From Chromobacterium haemolyticum DSM 19808 (GTDB taxonomy: Bacteria > Pseudomonadota > Gammaproteobacteria > Burkholderiales > Chromobacteriaceae), in the NCBI RefSeq assembly GCF_000711885.1, contig NZ_JONK01000013.1, positions 1-64,000 of the forward strand: a stretch of DNA of 64,000 bases. Reading direction: 5' to 3'. Below, one piece after another: positions 35,656 through 45,033 of this stretch (positions are counted from its first letter, which is position 1; each line of letters begins with the position of its first letter). The position numbers were made by a program, and so were the translations under genes. The notes beneath the pieces are model-generated. The model saw only the letters and a list, made by a program, of their open reading frames with translations, had not been told where the DNA came from and did not search any database.

Positions 35656-36417
35656 CTACAACACCACGCTGCGGCCGCCGTCCACCGCCAGAATCTGGCC
35701 AGTGACGTAGCCGGCGTCCAACAACAAGAAGGCCACCGCCTGAGCGATGTCTTCCGGCACCCCGGTGCGGCGCAAGGGAATACTGGCCTCTATCGCCGCG
35801 CGCTCCGCCGCATCGAAAGACGCGTCATCCTCCGGCCACAGATTCACCCCGGGCGAGACGCCGTTGACCCGCACCGACGGCGCCAGCTCTATCGCCAGGC
35901 TGCGAATCAGCTGGGCATGACCAGCCTTGGCCAGGTTGTAGACCACATGCCGAGCCATTGGCCGCTCCACATGGATATCGGCGATGCCGACGATGGCCCC
36001 GCGACGCTTGGCCAGCTCGGGAGCCAGCGCCTGGGACAGGAATAATGGCGCCTTCAAATTGCTGCCCATCAGATCATGCCAGGCCGCCTCGTCGATCCGG
36101 CCCACCTCAGTGGGGAAGAAACTGGATGCATTGTTGACCAGACCGTCCAGCCGCCCAAATGCCGCCACCGCCCGCGCCGCCAGCGCCGGCAAGGCCGCCG
36201 TGTCCAGCAAATCCCCCTGCAGCAGCCGCGCGGAGTCCGGCCGCGCCGCGTTCAACTCCGCCGCCAAGGCCTCCGCCTCGCCGCGCGAACCGCGATAGTG
36301 CAACACCACCCGCAGGCCGCGCGCATGCAAATGGCGGGCGATGCCCGCGCCCACGCGCCGCGCCGCGCCGCTGATCAGCGCCACTCTCTGTTCCCCTGTC
36401 GTCCCCTGACCCGCCAT
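35656..36417 (-). CDS. SDR-family oxidoreductase, pteridine reductase-like (FolM-like)
   Basis: The 253-residue short-chain dehydrogenase has cofactor motif ISGAARRVGAGIA, the ARRxG pattern typical of pteridine reductases. NNAS and catalytic YNLAK (Tyr-x3-Lys) follow, and the end is GQILAVDGGRSVVL. It probably uses NADPH to reduce dihydropterins. The start at 36417 is the first Met before a normal SDR N-terminus; the upstream ATG at 36492 adds an unlikely Arg/Cys-rich stretch. It lies 78 bp from the exported-protein gene on the same strand. Confidence 0.8.
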   Translation of the reverse strand: MAGQGTTGEQRVALISGAARRVGAGIARHLHARGLRVVLHYRGSRGEAEALAAELNAARPDSARLLQGDLLDTAALPALAARAVAAFGRLDGLVNNASSFFPTEVGRIDEAAWHDLMGSNLKAPLFLSQALAPELAKRRGAIVGIADIHVERPMARHVVYNLAKAGHAQLIRSLAIELAPSVRVNGVSPGVNLWPEDDASFDAAERAAIEASIPLRRTGVPEDIAQAVAFLLLDAGYVTGQILAVDGGRSVVL

Positions 36418-36495
36418 TCCCGCTCCTCTGAATCTCCGCCTGCAGCCGCAGGCTCCCATACACGCGTTGCGCCGCGATGACGCCGGCCGCAACGC

Positions 36496-37044
36496 CTACT
36501 TCTTGCCCATGCAAGGCAGGGCCACCGCCAGAGCCGCCTCGCTGGACGGCGGCAGCGTGAAGCGCGCCTCCAACTTGCCGTGCTTGCGGCTAGCTCCGTC
36601 TATCGTCACCAACAACTCCTTGTGCGTGGCGGACTGCCAGGCGAAGAATTCACCCTGCGACGGCCACTCGAAGACAAAGCGCCCGTCCGCCTCGTACCAA
36701 CCCGCGAAGTGGCTGTCCGTGCCGCGGCGCAAACCCGCCATGTCCAGCTTGAGCTTGCGGCGCTCGCCCAGGCCGCCCGGCCCCTCGAACGGGCGCACGT
36801 CCCAACCGCCCAGTTGGTCGGACACATGCAGCGACATCCGCAGCGGCGGGCTGTCGGCTCGGCAGGCCAGCTCCAGCATCACTGGAAAACGACTGCGCCC
36901 CACCGTCGCCTCGCCGTCCAGGCTGGCCACCTGCAAGGGGTTGTCGGGATACGGCTTGCTCACCGTCCACTGCGGCGCCGCCAGCGCCGGTCCCAGCATC
37001 AGGCCGCCGGCGCAGCCGGCCATCCAACGGTAAAATAGCGTCAC
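36496..37044 (-). CDS. Exported hypothetical protein
   Basis: The 182-residue product has a signal peptide (VTLFYRWMAGCAGGLMLGPALAA) and a single-domain beta-rich mature part of about 160 residues that I do not recognise. The GTG at 37044 is preferred because a strong AGGAGA lies just upstream; ATGs at 37107 and 37170 overlap the divergent methyltransferase gene. Two Cys in the mature part could form a disulfide. It runs divergently from the MidA-like gene, with only about 60 bp between starts. Confidence 0.68.
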   Translation of the reverse strand: MTLFYRWMAGCAGGLMLGPALAAPQWTVSKPYPDNPLQVASLDGEATVGRSRFPVMLELACRADSPPLRMSLHVSDQLGGWDVRPFEGPGGLGERRKLKLDMAGLRRGTDSHFAGWYEADGRFVFEWPSQGEFFAWQSATHKELLVTIDGASRKHGKLEARFTLPPSSEAALAVALPCMGKK

Positions 37045-37105
37045 CCTCTTCTCCTGTCCGCCAGTTTCCACCACAATCGCGGCACATTGTAGCAGGATGC
37101 CCGCC

Positions 37106-38257
37106 ATGACCACCTTACCCGCAGCCAGCGCCGACGCGCTGGCCATCAGCCAACGCCTCGTCCACGCCATCCAGGCGGAAATCCGCCAGCGCGGCGGCTG
37201 GATGCCGTTCTCCCGCTACATGGAACTGGCGCTGTACGCGCCCGGCCTTGGCTACTACGCCGCCGGCAGCCGTAAACTGGGCGCGGCCGGCGACTTCACC
37301 ACCGCGCCGGAAATGAGCGCCTTGTTCGGCCGCGCGCTGGCGCGCCAGCTAGCGGAGCTGCTGCCGCAAACCGCCAACATTCTCTACGAATTCGGCGCCG
37401 GCACCGGCAAACTCGCCATCGACATCCTCAGCGAACTGCAAGCGCTGGACGCGCTGCCGGAACGCTATTGCATCGTCGACCTGTCCCCGGACCTGATCGA
37501 GCGCCAGCAACATAATATCCGCCAAGCTCTGCCCCATCTGGCCGAGCGCGTGCAGTGGCTGGACCAGTTGCCGGAGCAGTTGGACGGCGTGATCATCGGC
37601 AACGAAGTGCTGGACGCCATGCCCTGCGAGCTGATCCACTGGACCCCCGAACCACAACAGCGCGGCGTGGCGCTGGACGGCGAACGCTTCATCTGGGCGG
37701 ACCGCGCCATCGAGGACCCGCAACTACTGCAACTGGCCCAGGCCATCGAGCCGCGTCACAACGACTATCTGTCGGAAATCAGCCCGGCCAATATCGGTTT
37801 CATCCACACCCTGGCGCAGAAGCTGGCGCGCGGCGCCGTGCTGCTGCTGGATTACGGTTTCCCCGCCGCCGAGTACTATCACCCGCAGCGCCATATGGGC
37901 ACACTGATAGGCCATTACCGCCACCATACCGTGGACGATCCCTTCTTCCTTCCCGGCCTGATGGACCTGACCTGCCACGTTGATTTCAGCGCGGCGGCCC
38001 AAGCCGGCATAGACGCCGGCCTGGACCTGATCGGCTACACCACCCAAGCCCAGTTCCTGATCAACGCCGGCATCACTCAATTACTGGAGCAACTGGACCC
38101 GGCAGACGCCGCCGGTTATCTGCCGCATGCCGCAGCGGTCCAAAAACTACTATCTCCGTCGGAAATGGGCGAGCTGTTCAAAGCCATAGGCTTCGGCAAG
38201 GGCGTGAGCATAGACTGGAGCGGGTTTCTGCGCGGCGATCGCTGCTACACACTGTGA
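37106..38257 (+). CDS. SAM-dependent methyltransferase, MidA/NDUFAF7 family (DUF185)
   Basis: The 383-residue methyltransferase has the SAM motif YEFGAGTGKLAIDIL and the family N-terminus GGWMPFSRYMELALYAPGLGYYAAG. Later blocks are IIGNEVLDAMPCEL and LLLDYGFPAAEYYHPQRHMGTLIGHYRHH. The mitochondrial relative methylates an Arg of a complex I subunit; the bacterial target is not known. The ATG at 37106 is preferred since AGGA lies 8 nt ahead; an alternative ATG is at 37097. Confidence 0.88.
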   Translation: MTTLPAASADALAISQRLVHAIQAEIRQRGGWMPFSRYMELALYAPGLGYYAAGSRKLGAAGDFTTAPEMSALFGRALARQLAELLPQTANILYEFGAGTGKLAIDILSELQALDALPERYCIVDLSPDLIERQQHNIRQALPHLAERVQWLDQLPEQLDGVIIGNEVLDAMPCELIHWTPEPQQRGVALDGERFIWADRAIEDPQLLQLAQAIEPRHNDYLSEISPANIGFIHTLAQKLARGAVLLLDYGFPAAEYYHPQRHMGTLIGHYRHHTVDDPFFLPGLMDLTCHVDFSAAAQAGIDAGLDLIGYTTQAQFLINAGITQLLEQLDPADAAGYLPHAAAVQKLLSPSEMGELFKAIGFGKGVSIDWSGFLRGDRCYTL

Positions 38258-38279
38258 GACGGCCGCCGCGAGAATCTTG

Positions 38280-38308
38280 TTGACAGCCGGCTTTCGGCTG
38301 CGTATATT
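38280..38308 (+). promoter_or_regulatory. Sigma-70 promoter of the tRNA-Met pair
   Basis: A consensus -35 TTGACA (38280-38285) and -10 TATATT (38303-38308) are separated by 17 bp, about 35 bp before the first tRNA. It is one of the best promoters in the window. Confidence 0.9.
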
Positions 38309-38342
38309 TCGCGTCTCGGTGCACTCGTGCATCGAAAAACGT

Positions 38343-38419
<77 letters not shown>

Positions 38420-38454
38420 CAGTTTGCGAAGAATTGTTTTCGACAAGTCTTCAT

Positions 38455-38531
<77 letters not shown>

Positions 38532-38540
38532 AAATGAAAA

Positions 38541-38564
38541 GGGTCAGCGCAAGCTGACCCTTTT
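38541..38564 (+). terminator. Rho-independent terminator of the tRNA unit
   Basis: The 8-bp stem GGGTCAGC / GCTGACCC with a GCAA tetraloop, preceded by AAAA and followed by TTTT, lies 10 bp after the second tRNA. The remaining 200 bp to the next gene shows no further feature I can name. Confidence 0.9.
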
Positions 38565-38765
38565 CGCATTTCCGCCGCCCTCCGCCTCCCCGCCCAGAGC
38601 CGCACCTCGCAGAGAACCTCCCACACAGTACAAGTCGCACCCTCAGGAAGCGCAACGCAGGGTCAGGGGTGTTATGAGCGAGCCTTATCCACAGGCTGAA
38701 GCGAGAGCGTCAAGTTATCCCCAACCGCCCAGCTATAGTGAAGCATTTCCCGCTGGAGCCTAGCC

Positions 38766-39599
38766 ATGCGCCGCCTGCAAGCCGGAACTCTCCGCGCCGC
38801 TGTCCACGGATTGATCTGCGCCGCGGCGCTATGCGTCGGCCTGGCTCAGGCCGCACCTCCGCTGACACCCAGCGTCTGCAGCCGGGAGTTGAGCGTAGGG
38901 TGGGACAGTTGGCCCCCATACCACTACCTGTCCGCGCGCCAACAGCTGGACGGCTACTCCGTCGCCGTGCTCAACGAAGCCGCTCGCCGGACCGGCTGCC
39001 GGCTCAACTATCAGCAGATGCCCTGGCCGCGGACCTTGCTGAGCCTGAAAAACGGATTGGTGGACCTGGCGATGGAAGCGCTGAAAACGCCGGAGCGCGA
39101 GTCTTTCGCCCGCTTCGTCTGGGCTTACAGCCCCACCACCGTGCGTTTGTGGGGCCTGCGCAGCCGCGTCGCGCAATGGCCGACGCACCGGCTGGAGGAC
39201 CTGGGCAAGCACGGCAAGCTCATCCTCGGCGTCACCCGCGGCGATAGCTACGGGACGAATATAGACGCTTGGCTGAAACAGCCGCCGCCCACGGTCAGCG
39301 TGGATATCGGGCCGACTCTGGACATCAATGTCCAAAAACTGCGGGCCAAGCGGCTAGACCTGTTGCTGGCCAATAGCGCCACCATGCGCGCAGCGCTGCA
39401 GGCCCAGGCTACGGAACCGGAGGTCGTGCCGCTCGCTCCAGTCTGGAATACCGGAGGCGCTTATTTCATCTTCAGCAAAAGCAGCGTGCCGCGGCCGGTG
39501 GTGGAGGCCTTTCAGCAGGCCTTGACCAGCATGCGGCGGGACGGGGCGATCCAGGCCCTGTACCAGCAGCACTTCGAAGCGCCGTATCCGGAGGAATAA
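38766..39599 (+). CDS. Periplasmic solute-binding protein, family 3-like
   Basis: The 277-residue product has a signal peptide (GLICAAALCVGLAQAAP) and a family 3 solute-binding fold: LSVGWDSWPPYHYLSARQQLDGYSVAVLNEAARRTGC, ending QALYQQHFEAPYPEE. These proteins bind amino acids or act as sensory proteins. No ABC permease or ATPase gene is nearby, so it may be an orphan binding or signalling protein. It is convergent with recC, separated by 16 bp. Confidence 0.78.
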   Translation: MRRLQAGTLRAAVHGLICAAALCVGLAQAAPPLTPSVCSRELSVGWDSWPPYHYLSARQQLDGYSVAVLNEAARRTGCRLNYQQMPWPRTLLSLKNGLVDLAMEALKTPERESFARFVWAYSPTTVRLWGLRSRVAQWPTHRLEDLGKHGKLILGVTRGDSYGTNIDAWLKQPPPTVSVDIGPTLDINVQKLRAKRLDLLLANSATMRAALQAQATEPEVVPLAPVWNTGGAYFIFSKSSVPRPVVEAFQQALTSMRRDGAIQALYQQHFEAPYPEE

Positions 39600-39615
39600 A
39601 CCGGCGTCTGCCGCC

Positions 39616-42600
39616 TCAATCCTCGCCGCCGCCCTGCAGCCGTTCCGCCAGCGGCAGCAGCAGTGTTTCCGCCAATTGGGCGAACAGAGGGTCGTCCAGC
39701 GGCTGCTGATTGCGAAAGGCCAATGCGATCGCGGCCTCGTCCTTTTGCGCCATGCCGCCTTCGCGAACAAAGCTTGGATCCCACTTCTCCAGCGCCTTCT
39801 GCATCGCCTTGTCGCGCCGCTCCGGCTCCGCCGCCAAGGTCTCGGCGTAAGCCCAACTGGTGCGGCCGAACCAAGGCAAGGGCTGATCCTGGCCCTGGCG
39901 CCAGCGCGCCAGCCACGGCTCCAGCAAGGCCAGAGCCTCCGGCTCGTCCTCCAGCAGCAGGCTGCCGGTGTCGTCGTAGCAGACGGTGCGGCAAGCCACG
40001 CCAGGCGGCCGCGCCGCGCACAGAATCAGGTGGCTCAGCCACAGGGCCACGCGCTGGGCGGCGTTGATCTTGCCGACGACAAAGTCCAGCTGACCTTCGG
40101 GACGCAATCCGGTGAGCTCGCCCACCAGGGTGAGACCGGCCGCGTGCAGATGGACCGGCTGCGGCGGCAGAACGTCCCGGCTCAGAGCGGCCGGCAGCCG
40201 CGCCGCCAGCTTGACGCTGGAACGCGCCTCCTCCACCAGCCAGGCCCGGCCCAACGCGGCCGGGGGCAAGAGGCCGGCGGCGGCGACGCGCTCTCGCACC
40301 GGCGCTTGCGGACGGCGGTGCAACATGGCGTCCACCAGTTGCCTGCGCACCGCCTGGCTGGCGTCTCCGTCCACGGCAAAGGGCTCGCGCACCGGCAATT
40401 CCTCGTCGCCGCCAAACAGACGGATGGCAAGCCGGTCCGCGAGCCAAGCGCGCACCGGATTGCGCCAGAAGCGGATGAAGTCATGCAGATTGACCACGCC
40501 GCTGAGCGCAGCCGGCGGCAAAGCGCCGGCGAAGGAGCGTGGCGCGGCCTCCGGCTGCGACAAGGCCGCCGCGAAGGTGGGCTCGAAACTGGCCAGCCGC
40601 GGATCCGCGCCGTCGTAGGCGGCGGGCGAAAATGGCTGCAGCGGATGGCGCACCGTCAACGTCCGGCCGAGATCCTGGCCGCACATGGCGGAGAAGCAGT
40701 CCAGCAACTCGGCGATCAGCGGCGACGGCGGCAGGGTCTCTCCGCTGCGGGCGGACTGCCCCACATAGGACAAATACAGTTTTTCGCGCGCGGAGAGGAT
40801 GGCCTCCAGAAACAGATAGCGGTCGTCGAAGCGGCGCGAGCGGTCGCCGCGGCGCGGATGGCGCGCCACCAGATCAAAGCTGACCGGGCGTTCGTCGCGC
40901 GGGTAAGCGCCGTCGTTCATGCCGATCAGACACAGCACGCGGAAGGGAATGGAGCGCATCGGCACCATCGCGCAGAAGGTGACGCCGCCGGAAAGAAAGC
41001 CCAGCGGAGAGGCCAGCGTGAGCTTGCGCTTGAGCCAATCCCGCACCACCGGCAAGCCCACCTGCTTTTCAAAACCGGCCAGCTCCGCGTCCTCCGCCAA
41101 TTCCGCCAGCGCGCCACGCAGTACTTCCAGCGCTTTCTCGTCGTCAGCGTCGGCGTCGAACAAACGCTCGCAAGCCTGCTGCATCCTCTCAGCCCACCGC
41201 GCCGGGCTGGCCGGGAGCGCCCACTCCTCCGCCGTGCATTCCAGTTCGCGGTAGCAAGCGGCGAAACGCCCCAGCGCTTCCGCCAGCTGGCCCTGAGCGC
41301 TGCTGTGCGGCAGCAGGCCGGCGTACAGACCGCTGTCGTCTCCGGCCAAGGCCGGCGGCAACACCGCGCCCAGCAACAGCCGGTCCAAACCCCAGCGCCA
41401 GGTAAACAAGGGGTCCGCCGGCAAGCCCAGCGCCGCCTTGTGCGCGGCGTCCCGCCCCCAGCGAATGCCAGCTTCACGCGCCCATTGACGCACAAAGGGC
41501 ACGTCGGCGTCGTCCAAACCAAAGCGGCGCAGCAGCGCCGGCGCATCCAGCAAGGCCAACACCTGATCGGCGGCGAAGCGGGAGTCCGCCAGATCCAGCA
41601 AGGCGGCGTAGCTGGCCAGCAACGGCTCTTCCCGCGCGATGCGGCGGTCGGCGATGCTATAAGGGATATCCGGCGCCGCGTCCTCCTGCGGACGGGCGCC
41701 GAATACGGCGTCGATATAGGGCGCGTAACTATTGATGTCCGGTGTCAGCACCGCCACGTCGGCGGGATTGAGCCCCGGGTCGTCGCGGAACATCGCCAGC
41801 AAGCGGTCTTTCAGCACCTCCAATTCGCGCATCGGCCCGTGGGCGGCGTGGATCTGCACCGAATCGTCATCCGCCGCCAGCGGTCGCGGCGCGTCCTTGG
41901 GGTCGTTCAATTGCAGGATGTCGCGTTGCAGCCGCGCCAGCAGCGCATCGCCGCGCGGTACCTCGAACAAGGGACGCGCGTCCAACTCGCTGTCTTCGGC
42001 GATCAACTCGAAAAAGTCTCGCCCCTGCTTGCCCAAGGAGGCCAATAAGGGATGGCCCTCGGTGGCGAACAAATCGCCCTTTTGCCTCAGCTTGAGCTTG
42101 CGGCGTGCGTCGACGATGTCGCCCCAATACGCCTCGCAGGGGTTGAGGGTGAACAGGCAGACGTCGGTGAGTTGGGACAGCCGCTTGACCAGGGCCAGAT
42201 ACATGGGCGCCAGGCTGGCGATGCCGAACAGCGTCACGCGTTCCGGCAGGTGCTCGGCCTTCAGTTCAGCGAAGAATTCATCCAGCATGCGCACGCGATG
42301 GCGGCTGGAGTCGCTGTCTGCCAGCCGCCGCCACAGCGCGGCCTGCCAGGCTTCGTCCTCGCCCAAGCCCTGCAACTGGCCGGCTTCCCAGGCGCGGATC
42401 CAATCCGGCCGAAACACCAGATATTGGTCGAAGATGTCCGCCACTTTGCCGGCCAGTTCGAAACAGGCCGCCTCGCCCCCCTCAAGATAACGCGACAACG
42501 CGAGAAAAGGCTCGCCCTCCAAGGTTGGCAGCAGCTCCATCAGCCTCCAGCTCAGCACTTCCGGCGCAAACGAGGACTTGCGCGGCAGCTCCGGCATCAC

Positions 42601-42825
42601 CCGCTGCATCAGCCGCCAAGCGAAGGCCGCCGGCAACACGAAGTCCAGATTAGCGGCCACGCCGTTGCTGCGCGCCAGGTCCAGCGTGATCCAGCGCCCC
42701 ATTCCGCGGCTCTGTACGATCACGGTTTCCGGCGCGAACGGGTCGGACAGCGGCAAGCTCTGGCTCATTCCGCAAAAAAGCTGGCCCAATTGCTCCAAGC
42801 GGTTGGACTGGTAAAGAAGCAGCAT
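39616..42825 (-). CDS. recC: Exodeoxyribonuclease V gamma subunit RecC
   Basis: The 1069-residue protein matches RecC: start MLLLYQSNRLEQLGQLF, FAWRLMQRVMPELP near residue 90, and a C-terminal nuclease-like domain without the catalytic residues. RecC with RecB and RecD repairs double-strand breaks and degrades linear DNA; RecC reads Chi sites. The start at 42825 is used since the upstream open frame to 43017 has no RecC similarity. No recB or recD lies next to it, as is also the case in Neisseria where the three genes are unlinked. It is divergent from the minor pilin operon. Confidence 0.93.
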   Translation of the reverse strand: MLLLYQSNRLEQLGQLFCGMSQSLPLSDPFAPETVIVQSRGMGRWITLDLARSNGVAANLDFVLPAAFAWRLMQRVMPELPRKSSFAPEVLSWRLMELLPTLEGEPFLALSRYLEGGEAACFELAGKVADIFDQYLVFRPDWIRAWEAGQLQGLGEDEAWQAALWRRLADSDSSRHRVRMLDEFFAELKAEHLPERVTLFGIASLAPMYLALVKRLSQLTDVCLFTLNPCEAYWGDIVDARRKLKLRQKGDLFATEGHPLLASLGKQGRDFFELIAEDSELDARPLFEVPRGDALLARLQRDILQLNDPKDAPRPLAADDDSVQIHAAHGPMRELEVLKDRLLAMFRDDPGLNPADVAVLTPDINSYAPYIDAVFGARPQEDAAPDIPYSIADRRIAREEPLLASYAALLDLADSRFAADQVLALLDAPALLRRFGLDDADVPFVRQWAREAGIRWGRDAAHKAALGLPADPLFTWRWGLDRLLLGAVLPPALAGDDSGLYAGLLPHSSAQGQLAEALGRFAACYRELECTAEEWALPASPARWAERMQQACERLFDADADDEKALEVLRGALAELAEDAELAGFEKQVGLPVVRDWLKRKLTLASPLGFLSGGVTFCAMVPMRSIPFRVLCLIGMNDGAYPRDERPVSFDLVARHPRRGDRSRRFDDRYLFLEAILSAREKLYLSYVGQSARSGETLPPSPLIAELLDCFSAMCGQDLGRTLTVRHPLQPFSPAAYDGADPRLASFEPTFAAALSQPEAAPRSFAGALPPAALSGVVNLHDFIRFWRNPVRAWLADRLAIRLFGGDEELPVREPFAVDGDASQAVRRQLVDAMLHRRPQAPVRERVAAAGLLPPAALGRAWLVEEARSSVKLAARLPAALSRDVLPPQPVHLHAAGLTLVGELTGLRPEGQLDFVVGKINAAQRVALWLSHLILCAARPPGVACRTVCYDDTGSLLLEDEPEALALLEPWLARWRQGQDQPLPWFGRTSWAYAETLAAEPERRDKAMQKALEKWDPSFVREGGMAQKDEAAIALAFRNQQPLDDPLFAQLAETLLLPLAERLQGGGED

Positions 42826-43037
42826 GAGGGAATCGACGGGTGGTGAAATCAGGCCAAGTGTAGCATCCGCGCCCCGGATCGGCCGCATGCGCCGCGCGCG
42901 GCAGATTATGCCGCGCCCCTGTTCATCGTGAGCGGCTAGCCCCTCAATTGGATACTTACAAAGCATATTGATGCCAATCAATACCAATATAAATCCAATG
43001 CCGCTAAAATATGACATTTATTTAACGAGGCGATGTC

Positions 43038-43469
43038 GTGAGCGCGTCCGTCCGGCCTCAAGGCCATTCCGGCTTCACCCTGATCGAGATGATGGTAGTG
43101 GCCGCCATCGTCGGCATCCTGCTCTTGGTGGCGGTGCCGTCCTACCAGCGCCATGTGCAGGCGGCCAAGGCCAATACCGCCAAGAGCGACCTGATGGCCT
43201 TGAGCCTGGCCTTGGAAAACCACAAACTGCTGCACTTGGCTTATCCCGCCGCCAGCGCGGACAGCGCCAGCGCCATCCGCGCCGCGCTGGGCAACAACAG
43301 CTGGCAACCCGCTCAAACGGAATTCAACTACGGTTACCAACCGCAGAGCGGCAGCTTCCTGCTCACCGCCAGCGGCGTCGGTCCGCAGCTGTCCGGCTGC
43401 GTGCTGAAACTCAGCGGCGCCGATCACAGCGCCAACACCAGCACCTCCGCGTGCCAGACCCAATGGTGA
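43038..43469 (+). CDS. Type IV minor pilin (PilE-like prepilin)
   Basis: The 143-residue prepilin has cleavage site GHSG/FTLIEMMVVAAIVGILLLVAVPSY with Glu5 after the cut. Its start is GTG at 43038 preceded by GAGG. The pilin body has a Cys pair near the end (GCVLKLS ... SACQTQW), typical of the disulfide loop. It is first of five prepilin genes that overlap each other. A position-first PilE-like minor pilin initiates fibre assembly in other systems; here that is inference. Confidence 0.87.
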   Translation: MSASVRPQGHSGFTLIEMMVVAAIVGILLLVAVPSYQRHVQAAKANTAKSDLMALSLALENHKLLHLAYPAASADSASAIRAALGNNSWQPAQTEFNYGYQPQSGSFLLTASGVGPQLSGCVLKLSGADHSANTSTSACQTQW

Positions 43470-43966
43470 CCCCTCCCCGCCGCCAGCGCGGCCTGACCCT
43501 GATGGAATTGTGCGCGACGCTGGCGCTGATCGGCCTGTTGGCCCTGCTAAGCGTGCCGCTGGCGCAAGGCTGGAGCGACGCCCACAAGCTGGCGCTGGCG
43601 CGCAGCCAGTTGGCGCGGGCCTACGCCCAAACCCAGGCCGCGGCTCTGAGCAACCCGCAGGCGGCGCCGCCGGACCAAGCGGCCGCGGTATTGATGTCCA
43701 GCGCCGAAGGCCAGCTGTGCGTATTCGCCGGCGCGCCGGCCAGCGGCACCCAGGGCGAACGCTGCCGCGGCGCGGCGCTGTGGCGCGCCGCCGCGCCGCG
43801 CCCGGTGACGCTGGGGACAAGTTGCCTGACGACGCCCGCCGCGCAATGCCTGGCCTTGAACAACCAGGGCCAGCCGCTGACGACGCAAGCGGCCGGCGTT
43901 GTCTGCGGCACACGGCCCGCCTACTGCATTCGCGGGACTCAACAGGAACTCAGCGGTGACTTATAA
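43463..43966 (+). CDS. Type IV prepilin, FimT/GspH-like
   Basis: The 167-residue prepilin has N-terminus MVTPPRRQRG/LTLMELCATLALIGLLALLSVPLA with Glu5 after cleavage. It overlaps the preceding gene by 7 bp and the next by 11 bp. The C-terminal part has several Cys (SCLTTPAAQC, VVCGTRPAYC). FimT/GspH-like minor pilins help start assembly or bind DNA; the role here is inferred. Confidence 0.82.
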   Translation: MVTPPRRQRGLTLMELCATLALIGLLALLSVPLAQGWSDAHKLALARSQLARAYAQTQAAALSNPQAAPPDQAAAVLMSSAEGQLCVFAGAPASGTQGERCRGAALWRAAAPRPVTLGTSCLTTPAAQCLALNNQGQPLTTQAAGVVCGTRPAYCIRGTQQELSGDL

Positions 43967-44345
43967 GGCGCAAAGCGGCATCAGCCTGCTGGAAAGCCTG
44001 ATCGCCATGTTGCTGCTGATGCTGACCGGCCTGGGCATTGTTTTTGTCAATGCGCGCAGTCTGGGCAGCCAACAGCAACTGCAACAGCACGCGCTGACCC
44101 TGAGCAAGGCGCGGGAACAATTGCAACAAGGCGGCCTGCCCTGCGACAGCGCCGGCAACTGGCCGCTGGCCAGCGGCGTCAACGCCACCGCGCGGCTGGC
44201 CTGCCGTTCCGCGCCCGCGGTGACCTTGCGCGGACAAGCGCAAAACGGCGGCGCCGAGATCTCCGCCAAGGCCGCCCTGCGCGGCCAGACCTTGCAGCTG
44301 CAAGACGCGGCATCGTCCACTCTCACCCTGAGCAATCATGAATAA
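43956..44345 (+). CDS. pilV: Type IV prepilin, PilV-like
   Basis: The 129-residue prepilin starts VTYKAQSG/ISLLESLIAMLLLMLTGLGIVFVNAR, with the PilV-like sequence SLLESLIAM and Glu5. The GTG at 43956 is the likely start since the upstream frame overlaps the previous gene more deeply. It overlaps pilW by 8 bp. The product is smaller than usual for PilV. Confidence 0.82.
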   Translation: MTYKAQSGISLLESLIAMLLLMLTGLGIVFVNARSLGSQQQLQQHALTLSKAREQLQQGGLPCDSAGNWPLASGVNATARLACRSAPAVTLRGQAQNGGAEISAKAALRGQTLQLQDAASSTLTLSNHE

Positions 44346-45033
44346 ACGCGCCTCTGGCTTTAGCCTGCTGGAGCTGCTGATCGGCATGCTGCTGGCGCTG
44401 ATCACCACCCTGGCGATGCTGACCCTGTATCGACAGACCGCGCGCAGCGTGTTCGACCCGGACCAAGGCAGCGCCAAGCTGGCGCAGCGGGACAGCCAGC
44501 TGATGGCGGCCTTGCTTAGCGTGCAGCAGCAGGCCCAGGAAGCCGGCTTCGGCGCCGGCGGCGGCCGCGAGCAGAACCTGCTATTGCTGTCGATAAGCGA
44601 TTTGCGCCTGAACGCCGACGGCGCCGTCACCGCGCTCAGCGCCGCGCCGGCGGCCTCCGGCAGCGGCAACGCCGCGGTGTGGCGCTACCGCCCGCAGCTG
44701 GACGCCGGCGCTTACGCCTGCCGCGGCGTGGCCCGGCTGGGCGAAGCCGGCCAGAACAGCGTCGTGTACCAGCTGCAAGCCGACGACTGCGCCGTCATCT
44801 CAGACGCTCTAAGCCAGCCTTCGCAATGGCGGGCGCGGGCGCTGACCGGCCCGCTGCCGCCGCGCCATAGGCTCAACATGGCTTTGCGGCTGGGGCAGCC
44901 CTGCTGGCCCTATGCGGCGGCAACGGCGGCGAGCCAGACCTTTCCCCAGCTGCTGCTCAATTACGACAACACACAGCAAGGCGAGAGCCGCAGCTTCGCC
45001 AGTTGCCTGACTAATCTGGCGGCCCCCTCATGA
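44338..45033 (+). CDS. pilW: Type IV prepilin, PilW-like
   Basis: The 231-residue prepilin starts MNKRASG/FSLLELLIGMLLALITTLAMLTLYRQTARSVF, the PilW pattern, with Glu5. The body has paired Cys (GAYACRG, DDCAVI, PCWPY, FASCL). PilW, PilV and PilX-like minor pilins form the tip complex that primes type IV pilus growth. It overlaps the next gene by 4 bp (ATGA). Confidence 0.86.
   Translation: MNKRASGFSLLELLIGMLLALITTLAMLTLYRQTARSVFDPDQGSAKLAQRDSQLMAALLSVQQQAQEAGFGAGGGREQNLLLLSISDLRLNADGAVTALSAAPAASGSGNAAVWRYRPQLDAGAYACRGVARLGEAGQNSVVYQLQADDCAVISDALSQPSQWRARALTGPLPPRHRLNMALRLGQPCWPYAAATAASQTFPQLLLNYDNTQQGESRSFASCLTNLAAPS

Noticed and set aside
39676-42048. 790-codon open frame antisense to recC
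   Set aside because: It is complementary to a strongly recognised gene; long antisense frames are expected at this GC content, and its sequence is rich in H, Q and R with no domain.
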